This document shows, one piece after another, positions 11,593 through 22,500 of a stretch of DNA of 64,000 bases. The notes under the pieces are model-generated. The model was not told the origin of the DNA, ran no database searches, and saw only the letters and a program-made list of their open reading frames with translations. This DNA comes from Trichoderma breve (Eukaryota; Ascomycota; Sordariomycetes; Hypocreales; Hypocreaceae): NCBI RefSeq assembly GCF_028502605.1, contig NC_079232.1, forward strand, positions 1,860,001 through 1,924,000, read 5' to 3'. Position 1 is the stretch's first letter. Every line of letters starts with the position of its first letter. Both the position numbers and the translations under genes were made by a program.

Positions 11593-12294
11593 TTATACCT
11601 TGACGTGAATGTAGTTGAAGCTGCTCTTAGGCACGGTTCGAGTACCATATCCTTCGGGGTGCGCCCAGTTATATTCTTCGATAGTCACCTTATCGCCAGA
11701 GACTTTTGACACCCATGCGACATGTCCGGCTCTGCCTGCATTCGATTGAGCGATACATCCGGGCACAGGTTTATTGTTGACCACAACACCAGTTCGGCGG
11801 GCGGCCTCATCCCAAGTGTTTGCGTTTCCCCAGTTTGTACCCTTATACTGGTTGTGGAACTTGATGCCCAGTCGCTCATTGATACGCCAAGCGACAAAAC
11901 TGGTACACTGGCACTTGAAGTACGCCCACTTGTCTTCCGGTCCACACTGGTTCTTGTATGGATAGTCGTTGGTCATGGGGCCAGGAATCTTGCTGCCACC
12001 GCTGGGAGGCTTGGGCGCATCGCACTTCTTCGTCACGTAGCTGCTAGAGCCCGTCTTGACGTAGTAGTCGGCGACATAGCAACCATCCGAAGTCTTGTCC
12101 CAGATAGAGTTGCCGTTGACGCTGGTGCCTGAGGTTTGGCAGGTTACGGAGACATCTTGGCTTTTCTTGTATGTCTTCTTGATGGAATAGCTGGTGCCTG
12201 GGCCAGTGCGACAGTTGACGGCCTCGCCAGTGATGGGGTATGCGCTGACTGAGACAGAGGCGAGAGCCAAGGCGATGATCGCGGTGAACTTCAT
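11593..12294 (-). CDS. Secreted SH3b-CHAP domain protein, putative bacterial cell-wall hydrolase
   Basis: Intronless, 233 aa. A signal peptide (about residues 1-18, MKFTAIIALALASVSVSA) is followed by a bacterial-type SH3 domain (about 20-80; VNCRTGPGTSYS is the classic SH3b start) and a CHAP domain (about 105-233). Likely catalytic residues are Cys130 in QCTSFVAW, His191 in GHVAWV and Glu207/Asn209 in IEEYNW, matching CHAP amidases/endopeptidases, which cleave peptidoglycan peptides. Eight or more Cys suggest disulfides. Domain order and lack of introns resemble bacterial enzymes, so descent from horizontal transfer is plausible (inference). Role would be extracellular, against bacteria or in feeding. 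Confidence 0.85.
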   Translation of the reverse strand: MKFTAIIALALASVSVSAYPITGEAVNCRTGPGTSYSIKKTYKKSQDVSVTCQTSGTSVNGNSIWDKTSDGCYVADYYVKTGSSSYVTKKCDAPKPPSGGSKIPGPMTNDYPYKNQCGPEDKWAYFKCQCTSFVAWRINERLGIKFHNQYKGTNWGNANTWDEAARRTGVVVNNKPVPGCIAQSNAGRAGHVAWVSKVSGDKVTIEEYNWAHPEGYGTRTVPKSSFNYIHVKV

Positions 12295-13167
12295 GTTGAA
12301 AGAGATTGTATAGAAATGCTTGATGGGGTAGAACAGTTTTGTGGTCGTAGAATGTCTGAATGTTGAACTGCGTTGAGAGTGGTGAGCTCAAACAGCTTGT
12401 CGAGGATGTGGCCATCCTTTATACTCATTTCTTTAGACCTGAGAACTCTTCAACTCGGCCCTGATTTGCCCACTTGAGAAAGCTTTGCGAAGATCAACAA
12501 GATCTCAAATCTTTTACCATAATCCTTTTCGGTATAGACCTTTGCTTATGCCAACAAAATTTTGAACCCTTAATCAATTGAGACTGTTTATAGAAAAACT
12601 TCCAAAATTGGACCAAAATGGATCCTGCGGCTGAAAGTCATCTCCATCAATCGATCCTACATCCAAGGATCTTAAAGACATAATTGATCTTCAAAAGCTA
12701 TAGTAAGTCTTCAATTCGACCAGAGCTATCCAGAAGAAGCCAAGTTTGTCGCCGCCACGATCTAACAATAGCAACAGATGGATCTCCAGATGCTCCTTTG
12801 CGGGTGCCTGGTGGCAGAGACCGGCGCAAATCGTCGGGCGAATGACAGTTGCTCATATTCAAACGACTTCCAAATATGGTAACCCTCGCGTACTTTATTT
12901 CCAAGCTGCATCTCGCAAGGCTGTAATTTGGCATTGTCGATGATCGAGTAAGACGGAGGAATGTAAGTGCCGTCTTATTGGCGGGCCGAAAATTTGGGAC
13001 AACTTCAGTGCTTATAATTAGCAACTATCAGAGCTGAACATCTACTAGGTTACACTGGATGCAAAAAGTAAAATTAAAGTAATCAAATCATATCTGTTTA
13101 AGTGGTATAGCCCTTGTCGCTCTCTTCTTCTACTCGTGTACCTGGGCGAAATGCTCATAACCCTCAT
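12295..13167. other. Intergenic, 873 bp
   Basis: Upstream of the CHAP gene and downstream of the subtilase-ankyrin gene. A minus-strand open frame at 12698-13024 has no domain I recognise and no convincing start context. Nothing else seen. Confidence 0.45.
12418..12423 (-). promoter_or_regulatory. TATA box of the SH3b-CHAP gene
   Basis: Reads TATAAA on the minus strand, 124 bp upstream of the ATG at 12294, a normal distance for a strongly expressed fungal secreted-protein gene. Confidence 0.45.
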
Positions 13168-16100
13168 CTAGCCAATCTTTCTGCACAGAATCGTACCCAC
13201 CTCAGCAATCAGATCGAGCCATCTCTCCTGGTCATATCTCTCCTTCTCTTCCACCTTCTTGCCAAACACCTCCCACACCTCGATGAATTTGTGGTTGCTT
13301 TCCTCCGTCGTACCAATGTCCTTGAGCGCCTTCATCATGTGGTCATGCTTCTTCAGGAGCTGGAAATCACGACGCGCCTTTTGTTTGTCCTGGTCAGTCG
13401 CCAGCAGCAATCGCACTTGAACGCAGTACAAAACCAGGGCAGCAAGACCCGCAGCCAAAGCGGTCGCAACGGATGAGCCCGTAACCTCTCTCGACGAGGT
13501 ATCGGTGCTGGATCGGGGGCCGTCCATTTCGACCTTGGTACCAGGGAAAGTAAAATTGATGTTCCCAAGGTTACCAACCCAGGGGTCTGCTGCGCCTGAG
13601 GCTGTAGCAGCGCCAATGGTGAAGATTTTGGTCGTGGCCTTTGAGGGATACGTTGCGTTCTGCTTGGCGCCTTTATCACTAGCAGAACAGAACATAAGAA
13701 TGTCTGCATTGGCAGCTTCCACAATGGCTGCGTCGAGAAATCGTCTCTCTTCTTCATCTTCGGGAGGGTCGATGGTCCACGACATGGAAATGATGTGCAC
13801 CTTTTTCCTCACTGCTGCCATGATTGCCTATGTAATGGTTAAACCTTCTATAAACGACGTTGGAAAGAAGGGTTATCTGGTATAAGAGAAACATACCTGA
13901 GCGGCACTCTTAGCCGTAAGTTGCCGGACATTACCTTCTTCTGAGGCATGATCCTCCAGTCTCAGGACGTAAAATTGCGCTCGAGGACACAACAGGTGGA
14001 TTTGCTTTGCCATGATGGTACCATGTCCTGTGCTGGACACATAGTAAGGATCGTTAAGATTATGCTCTTCATCTCGTGTGCAAAAGGTTCGTCCTCCGAT
14101 GAAACTAAATTCCAAATCTTTTACGTCCACTCCATCGTCAATAAGAGCAATCTTGATGGGTTCTTCGATGATCTCCTCCACCTTTCCACGGTCGTAATAG
14201 CGCTCAGCGTCAAAGAGCAGGCGTCGGAATTCCTTCATGCACTGAATCCATTCGTGTTTGGTTGAATGCTCAGCTTGATCTCCGAGCAAGAGAGCGTTGG
14301 CATCCACTTGTTCTCTTTGTATAATCGGCCACTCCTTGTGGACATCGACTTCGGGGCATAGTTTCCTCATGCGATCACAAAAATCTTCGACGTTTTGTTT
14401 CGTTCGACTATTGGTTTCAAGGCCCTGAGAAATAAGATCAGTAAATACCCCGCGCCTGATACAGATCGCAGAAGGGGTCATACCTGCTGGATATGTAGAT
14501 GAACTGTTTTCAGTTCTCGAAGTCTCTTTAGCCCGCCCTCTTCGCTCCATCCTCTAAGCACCGCATTATTGCCGCTCCAGTATAAGTTGACTTCGCGTGC
14601 TTTAGATGCCACTCTGAATATGACCTCGGAGCACAAATCTATTCTTTTCCAATCCCAAATCTCCACGTCCATAAATTTCAAGGCGTCTTCAATAGCTTCA
14701 TCGCTGTGAGCAGGCGAGACTGAGTCGTCAATGATGACTTTAAGAATTGTTTTAACTCCCTTCTTTCTCAAGCGATCGAATATGTAACACAAGTCTCGTC
14801 GGCCGTCACCGTCCTGTTTCGGGGAACGGCCGGTGCCACGGGACCGTTTACTGTTTGCTGCGTTCATATTCACCTCCACATTAAGCCTTGGAATGGCAAC
14901 GTATTGGAGAATATCCTCGAACTTGAGCTTTGACAATAAATTCTCAAAACCAGTCTGAGCGATGTTCGCGTGTCCGGACAAGTCGAAATACAACTCATAG
15001 TCTATATAACAAATGACGGTTAGCTTCATATCCCTACAACTGGCCGGCTGCGGTAGCTCAATTGAGAAACTGTCTCCCTTACCTGAAGTTGTATTGCGCC
15101 CATATAAAATTTCCATGGCAGCATTGTAGCTGCGTGAACGGAGATAATGAAGTTTCAGAAGACGCTCTACACCTTTAAGAGTTCCTTCGTCGATTTTAGA
15201 TTTGTGGCCGCTGTCTGTGACTGATCTTGCGTCAGCAGCTGGCTTTGCTACAGTTGTCTCAGGTGGACGCAAGGCTAGCTTCTTCATCTCGTCTCTATTT
15301 GTCAGTGGAGGTGCTGTGGCCACAGCTGGCGAGTTCACGTTCGCTGCAGGTTGTGTCCGTCCTCCATATTTAGTACGAGAGGAGTCAATCTGAATGTTCG
15401 GCCGTCTGTCTGGGCGTCCGCTGGGATCTGGAGCTTGCACACTGGGAGCTCCCGGCCCCCCAGGGCCTTGGGATCTCGGAGCCGTCTCTCGGTTTTGCGT
15501 GGAGTTGTCGGCTTCAGCGGCTTCGCCACGAAGACGGGCATTGTTCTTTTCACGCTCTTTCTCTTCCTTGGCTTTCTTTCTCTCTTTCTCTTTCTCCCTG
15601 GCCAAAGCCTTCCTGACACTCTCTTTATGATGAAGGTATGGCGATAGCCCGTCGTTGTTGAAGTCACCGTCTTCAGAACTGCGTTGCACGGCAGCGTCGC
15701 TTTTGGCGATAATTTTCTGAATGATATCTAGCTGCTCTTTTTTACATTTCTTATACTCGACGGCAAGGTGTAACGCCGTGTTGCCGTCTCCATCTTTGGC
15801 CGCCAGAGTCTCCGGCTCCGCTCTGTCAATGAGAAGGTCCAAAAACTTGACCCTTTTATCGATACCAATGTGAAGGCAGTTCATTTTATCTTTATCGTTG
15901 CTGGAAATGGCCAAGATTGCACTAATATTTGGGTGAGAGTCGCACATCCACTGAACCATTTTCTCTTTTTTGGCTTCAATAGCCAGGAATAAAGGCGTAT
16001 GGCCTGATCGGTCTTGCGATCTGAGTAGATCGTTTTCATGTTCCACCAAGAACTTGATGAGAGGCTCCATCTTACTGTCCAGCTTTGGTAAATCTTTCTT

Positions 16101-16433
16101 GTCCATTGCGGCCATGATGTGTAAAGCTGTCGGCTGGCGAGGATCTCCCGTGTTGGACGCCAAGGTGTGGCCGTCGCCGCCATTGGCTTTGAAGGACTTC
16201 AACTGGCTGCTGCTTGTGAGATCTTTGTTTCCATCTTTTATTTCTTTCAGCAACTCTTCAAGAAGGTCTTTGACAGACTTTCCATTCCTGTTGGTAACCT
16301 CTCCCTCTTCCTCATCGCTGTCGGATTCATCTTCGCTCGTTTCATCGCCAGCTTTCGACTCTGCCTTGTCAACATCTTCTTCCACTGCTAGAGACTCATT
16401 TTCTCTTTCTTCGTCGTCAATCATGGGACTCAT
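13168..16433 (-). CDS. Ankyrin-repeat protein with C-terminal intracellular subtilisin-like (S8) domain
   Basis: Three exons (16433-14484, 14424-13897, 13827-13168; 1045 aa). An acidic N-terminus (about 1-60) leads into three or four ankyrin repeats (about 85-265; TALHIMAAMD, GHTPLFLAIEAK, GNTALHLAVEYK), then a Lys/Glu-rich coiled segment (about 280-310), a Pro/Gly-rich linker, an unrecognised alpha/beta region (about 410-640) and the S8 domain (about 740-955). The triad is visible: Asp746 (IALIDDGVD), His784 (GHGTIM), Ser945 (GSSVATALAAG). The oxyanion-hole Asn appears replaced by Asp877 (CSASDKG). There is no signal peptide or propeptide, so it acts in the cytoplasm. Start 16433 is the first ATG of the frame. 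The design resembles fungal STAND/NLR-associated S8 effectors; no nucleotide-binding domain is present. Confidence 0.85.
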
Positions 16434-17349
16434 GGTAATCGTTCTCAAGGCACTTTGACAACGAAAACTATGGAATAGCAGCTTAGGATGCACAAGAGAG
16501 CTAGTATTACGGTGGGAGTTTGCTTTCAATTCCCGGTCTGATCTTCAGCCGCGATTATTAACATCCGCCCCCAAACGGGGCCCCTCTTCTTTCGCCTCAA
16601 ATCAACCGGGATATCAACGTCTAGGCGAGACTGGCGAAGCGACCGTGGCCGCTCCACATGATCATATGCAGGGCAGGTAAGTAGACCGAATGTACTTACA
16701 ATCCATGTTTACCTCGACTAGTGATCCGTCCATCATTATACTCCCACATGCCGGAACTCGCGCTAGCTAGCCCAGCTAACTAGGCAGCCAGAAGGAGTCG
16801 CGGAAATATGTGTTTGCGTCAATTTCCATCTTGAGTTATTATGACTCAAGTTTCGTGAAACACAACTAGACACGGTTGTCAGTGCTCCTTTGGTCAAGCT
16901 TGCTTTACAGTTTGGACAACGCAAATTTATACGGACTCGTGGGACTAAAACCTCCCCCCGGTTCCTTAGCTAGTTTCATGGAATTGGTTACTGGATGATT
17001 GGTCATTGCAGAGTCCTTGTAAGACCGTCTCCGTGCTAGCTTTTGCGCCCTGCAGCCAAGTCCAGAACAGAGCGTGATTCTCGTGTGACAGTTCCTAGGT
17101 AGGAAACTCTTGCCGAATTAGTTGATAAAAATAGTTGGAAGATTCATTGTGACGCAAGTTTTGATGGAGCTTGATTGCTACCTGCAATGGTGGACTCAAC
17201 TGCGGAGTATGGAGTACGGAATAGTAGCCCTAGCAAGTAATAGCTCTCTAGATATGGAATACATAGTGTATGTACGTAATACATCTTAGCTGATACTACT
17301 TGCTGCTTATAAGTGAATAGTAATCATTGACGCCTTTTCTCGGGGTGCC
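16434..17349. other. Intergenic, 916 bp
   Basis: Promoter region of the subtilase-ankyrin gene and 3' flank of the next gene upstream on the same strand. No coding potential or clear motif seen. Confidence 0.45.
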
Positions 17350-18276
17350 TCAAGCCGCGTCCTTCTTCTTCAGTTTTTTGTCGAAGATGATATCCGTAAA
17401 CTCGTCCAAATCGATGGATCCCAGGTTTTCCGTGTCGTATTTTCTTAGCTTGTTAGTGGGGGGCATCTCGGGGTCAAACAAGACGGGGTCATCTGGTGGT
17501 GTTGAGCCAAACAATCGACCCATCTCGGACTTCCAATCTGCCTCCACCTTGATCCTCACTTTGCACTGGAACTTGTTGTCGTCAAATCCGCGGTTGAGCA
17601 GAATGGCGCAACGTAAGAAACTAGGCGTGCCGGACTTGATCGTGGGATTCTCGTGCAAAACCCAGCTCGCGCCAACGCCTTTGCCGTAATCATCGCTGAA
17701 GATGTGGCCCGTCACTCTGGCGTCGTCGTTTGTTGTGCGGCTCACAGTCTTCTCCCATTTGACCGTTCCGCCAGCATTTGCGCCAAATTCACTCACACCA
17801 GCGTTCACCTCGGCTCCATGAGTGACCGACTCCTCTTGAGTTGTAGGTAGCAGAGTTACTCGACCCGCAGGAGCAATAGCATGGACTTGAGGTGCCGGAA
17901 CTCCGGGAACAGCATTCCCAAACTCGAATTCCAGTGAGGCGGACACAATTCGCCGTGACCTTCGAGTTGTGTCGAGATAGAAGTCATAGACGAGAAGCGT
18001 TGCACTCTCTCCTGTCTCTTCCGATAGAACCCCGTGGATAACGTCTCGAGACTTGCAACGGACTTCAATGATTCCTCGGCGCTCCGTCACTGTTTGTCGC
18101 TGGTATGGAGCGGAAGGGTCGTTGCGAGTATGATAGCCGCTGCCACGCTCGCCCGTCTTGTTTAACCCAATGCTCATAGATGTGTCTTCAAGGTCTGAGT
18201 CCGGATCTGAATCAACGAATTCGACATTGTCTATTTCATCATCTGGGATGGGATCGTTGTTGATGTCGTGATCCAT
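17350..18276 (-). CDS. Conserved-looking protein of unknown function, 308 aa
   Basis: Single exon. I do not recognise a named family. The N-terminus is acidic (about 1-35), followed by a beta-rich region with alternating hydrophobic residues (about 65-130; RGIIEVRCKSRDVIHGVL, LLVYDFYL, SASLEFEFG), a Gly-rich stretch (about 165-200; GAEVNAGVSEFGANAGGTVKWEK) and a second beta-rich block with an invariant-looking WVLHENPTIKSGTPSFLR (about 216-235). The end is basic (DKKLKKKDAA). No signal peptide or membrane helix. It lies between the subtilase-ankyrin gene (same strand) and the divergent NLR-like gene, so a role with either is possible but unproven. Confidence 0.7.
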   Translation of the reverse strand: MDHDINNDPIPDDEIDNVEFVDSDPDSDLEDTSMSIGLNKTGERGSGYHTRNDPSAPYQRQTVTERRGIIEVRCKSRDVIHGVLSEETGESATLLVYDFYLDTTRRSRRIVSASLEFEFGNAVPGVPAPQVHAIAPAGRVTLLPTTQEESVTHGAEVNAGVSEFGANAGGTVKWEKTVSRTTNDDARVTGHIFSDDYGKGVGASWVLHENPTIKSGTPSFLRCAILLNRGFDDNKFQCKVRIKVEADWKSEMGRLFGSTPPDDPVLFDPEMPPTNKLRKYDTENLGSIDLDEFTDIIFDKKLKKKDAA

Positions 18277-19579
18277 GGCTGGTTCAGGTTCAATTGATCA
18301 ATGAGGAATTCTCTGTGTAAGGCGACGTGTCGATCCTTGGCGTTATAGAAAACGACGTAGAGATAGAAAAGAAGATATGGAATCAGCCTGAAAGACAAAC
18401 GGATCTGATGGCTCCAATCTCCTCCGTTTCATAATGGTAGTTGGGCTCACAAGGCAGATCTCGTAGCCGCCGTCGGCACTGCTAGTTTCCACGTTGCATC
18501 ACGAGGTGGTGGTGGAAATAGTGTCGTGAGTAGCGTCGCCTAGACTCGACATCATCCCACCATCTTCCACCGCTGCCACCCTCCGACAATAGTATTAGGA
18601 GTTGCGGGAGTAATTCGGAGAGGTCAGTGATCCGCCAGCCTTGCTTTGATTCTCGCTTGTGTTACACAAATTTCTCATCGGGAGCAGATTGATTAATTAC
18701 TCAAACAAATGTCCGCATGGTCTTCACGCGTTTATCGCAACTACCAACCACTCTCAGAGTTGCTGCTCAACTGCTTAAGACTCCACGAGCGCTGATCGAA
18801 AGGATTCACTGCTTGAGTCGACTCTATTGGTCCTTATGGTGTCACATTCGGGATTCAAGCTACTGTACACAGAAGCAGGGATCAGGGTGTCCAGACCTGT
18901 TTCTCTAGCGCCCCAATCTTCCTTCGCTCTCAAGGAACGGCCCGGGAATGGCACAGTGCGTAGAAACGATGAGGCTCTGCCCAGCAAACTAGACGCACAG
19001 CCCCCATTATGAGAGCACAAGTCAAGCAGCGTCAATCTTGGCGCAACTGATAGATCATCAGCGCCTTCTAACCGATGCGCGCGCGACCTCCGTATGCATG
19101 TCAGATCTTCGGGAGGGTACCTCCAAGGTACTTGCGGACCCAAGCCCAAGCTGCTTGCATAGGTGGGTTTTACCATTCAGCTCGAGTCTTCAGCCCTGTT
19201 GCGGTTACTCATTACGCAGGCAGTTATGGTCAATGGAGGGGTTCATTATCGTGGGAGCTTGCGGTGAGGCCATAGGATTTCTGTAACGCTTGATCAGCAC
19301 CTATGTGCCTCTAGCAAATTCTCTTGGCTAACTTACTTCACATTCTTTCCCATTTACTGTCAACATCGTCATATTCGCCGGTGCTTTATAGTGGCCGCGG
19401 AATAGAGCCCTGAGCATACTAACCGCTCGCGTTTATCCGGAAGAGCGCATTTGCTTCCAGCTTCCAAGCTAAATTCACCTGTTCGGGTTCACAGGCTTGC
19501 GTTTAGACAGATGCTCTGAACATTCATATCTGCAATAGCCTTTGCCGCTCACGCTGGATAGGCTGTACCAAACTTCAAG
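18277..19579. other. Intergenic, 1303 bp, divergent region upstream of the NLR-like gene
   Basis: Between divergent starts at 18276 (minus) and 19580 (plus). Short open frames on both strands around 18720-19290 have no domain signature. No TIR or LTR was identified by eye, though a decayed element cannot be excluded. Confidence 0.4.
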
Positions 19580-22500
19580 ATGTCGGACTCAGGTTCTTCA
19601 TCCTCTTCTAGCACGTCCGACTCGCCGCGAGGCGGCACGCCAGAGCCAGGATCTGTGCCAGAAGTAGAACAAGAAGCTGTAACGATATCAGCCGCTGCAG
19701 AAGAGAAGAAGTCCGCGCAAGAGAAGACTCCATCTTCAACCCCAGAGGCTGATGAGGCTGATCAACCAGAAACTGAGACCAGCCCTCAGGCAGAGGAGGA
19801 GCCGGAGCCAGATCCAGATGCCGAACCCCTCCATGTTACCTGGAAAAGTGAGGGGAGCCCGGATCCCGCCGCCGTAGCTGCAGAGTATGTGTCTAAATAC
19901 CACCTCTAAGTGAGCATCTCATATCTAACCACCAACTACCAATTCAGCTTCGTAGTAATTCATGGAGTTTATGGAGGATGGGAGAACGAATCTCAGGCAG
20001 GGCCCGGCTCTGGTAGTAGCGAATGGGTCTCAAGCTATGCACAGTCACTCGAGCCCTCGAGAATCCTTCGTTTTGAGTACGAGCCACTTCAGCTATTTTG
20101 TGGTAAACGAAGCCGTCAAGCTATCCGAAACTGCGCTCTCAAATTACTGAGAGCGCTGGCCGCTCGGAGGCGGCATGAAACTCAAGTTCGTAGATCTAAT
20201 GGAAGTTTTCGAATAACGTCTTGCAACTGATCTGACTGAAGATGCTTATAGAAGCGGCTGATTGTTTTTGTTGCTCATGATATCGGAGGACTCATAGTCA
20301 AAGATGTACGTTCGATATCAAGGCTTCATTTGGTGCCAAAAGTCCTTGAGACTAACATTAATATTTTCTAGGCTTTAGTTACGGCAGCTCTTGACACGGA
20401 CTCATGGATGGACATTGCAGAAATGAGCCGCATCATGGTAAGCTTGATGGCTGTATGGAGTATGAGGAGGTACCGTGTTCTAACAACTACACAGGTCTTT
20501 CACAGCTCCCCTCATCGAAGCGTCGACCACTTCGATATGGAAGATAGACTATCTCGCTTTCTTTTTGGTGGCTTTGACTCGGGGGTGGCAGAGATTCGGC
20601 CCTCAGCGTCTGCTATTTCTGGATTTGCAGCAGCTGTAATGGAAATCAACGGCCTATTTATAGAGTCGAAGATCACTCTCCGCACCCGGGCAGTCAGCGT
20701 TCATTATCAAGACATATATTGGTCAAAGATGAACAAGGTAAGATATGATCCAACCAAAAAAAGAATAAGATCTTCAGGCGGGAGCAGCCCTGTCTAACGA
20801 TAACTTTAAGGCATTTGACTCTTACAGCGCAACACTCGGGGTGCCCATGGAGAAGAGAATACCTGATCCAAGCGATGAATCTACTATTACTGAATGTCTT
20901 CAAGGGCTGATGAAGGGTGAGATTTCTTCTGGGTCTTCCATGAGCAGGTGCTTAAGCATCATAAGCCAATATGTAACTAACATGAGACCCGTCCAGCCTT
21001 GAGTTCTCCAGTGAGCGCGGAACAGCTCCGATATGAGAGAGAGCTGTTGGCTCTAGCTTCTCCCGTGTTTCCCTTACAAGGTGGAAAAAGCGACAGTGCA
21101 GCAATCGAAAACTCCCAACATGTCAAAGATTGGCTTCAGCACCGCGGTCCACAAATGCTCTATCTTCATGGCACCAAACACGTACGTGAGACAGCTGAGC
21201 AGCTTTTTTATATCATGGAAGACCATGCTCTCAAGAGTACTACTTCCATGGTGCTCTATTTCTCTTTTGATAGATACGATGTCAGGTGTGACTCGCTCAG
21301 AGACATGCTCGCCACATTCTTGACCCAAATCTTATGTTTTTATCCCGGCGTCTCAGACCGTATCAAATTGACCTTCACCCGTTTCCATGAAGAGCATGGA
21401 TGGACGGAGGCAGACCTCATTTACTGGTTCGAACGCTTCAGGTTTACTGAGCAGGTGGAGCACGTCATGTTTGTTATAAATCACTTTGACGAGTGTACCA
21501 AGGGTTCTCGGAAGCAATTTCTCGACAACTTTGCCTATCTCTCACAGGCGAGTGAGAACTCTTGGAAAGTCGTCGTCACAAGTCACAAGCCTGGCGCGCT
21601 TTCAGAGGAGCTTGCGGGCCCTTGGTGCGTTAATCTTGATCTTGACGCATCCAAGGAAGATCTAATCAACGTCGCCGAGACCGACTCCAAGGATGATATG
21701 GCACGGCTACTCACGGCACGACCAGAACTTCACTTTGAACCCAGTATTATTGAGAAGCAACTACAATATATTGACAAGTACGATCCTCTCATCAAACATA
21801 TCATTTGGGAACAGGCAGCAGTACGACAAGATTGGCCCAGTGAAATTTCCATTGACACCATGCTTCAATCCTTAACTCTCGACGCAGGCGCAGTGGCTGA
21901 TGACGATAAAAATCTGGAACAACTACTCGCCTGGGTGCTTAAGAATGCCCCCGAGCCGGATGTTATGCGGAGACTCCTGACGTGGCTTCTCTACTCTGTC
22001 CGACCACTTACTGTCTGGGAACTCGCAACGGTTATCTATCTTGGATCAGATCAGGAGGGCCAGGTGTCTCCTGATTCGACAGTGGTAGACAAACTCATCT
22101 CCAATGTCAAGCTATGGCTTGCGGGTATTGTTGTTATACAACATAACGAAGTCACAATCTGGCATCCACGGCTGAGAAATATTCTCATGGCCCTGGATGC
22201 CGATACATCTGTCGAGTCCCAGTTTGTCTGGGGTGAGATTAAGAAAACTGCCCATTTTGATATTGCCCAGTTTTGTCTTAAATACCTCTCTCAGCCAGCC
22301 GTGCAAGAGTATATCAGCAACGCCTTTCAGGTAACAGACGCCGCATCTTTCGAGTCGCCTACATTTGCGAATCGAGGAAATCTATGCTCTTACGCTCTTC
22401 AAGCTTGGACGCATCACTTTATGCTCAGCTCTCCTAAACCGGAGCTGAAGGACCTTCTTTCTCACTCCTCGCCTACAGACTTAGCAAGTAGCTGGGCAAA

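Noticed and set aside
18277..19579. Remnant transposon upstream of the NLR-like gene
   Set aside because: No terminal repeats, transposase-like or reverse-transcriptase-like residues were found by eye in this interval.
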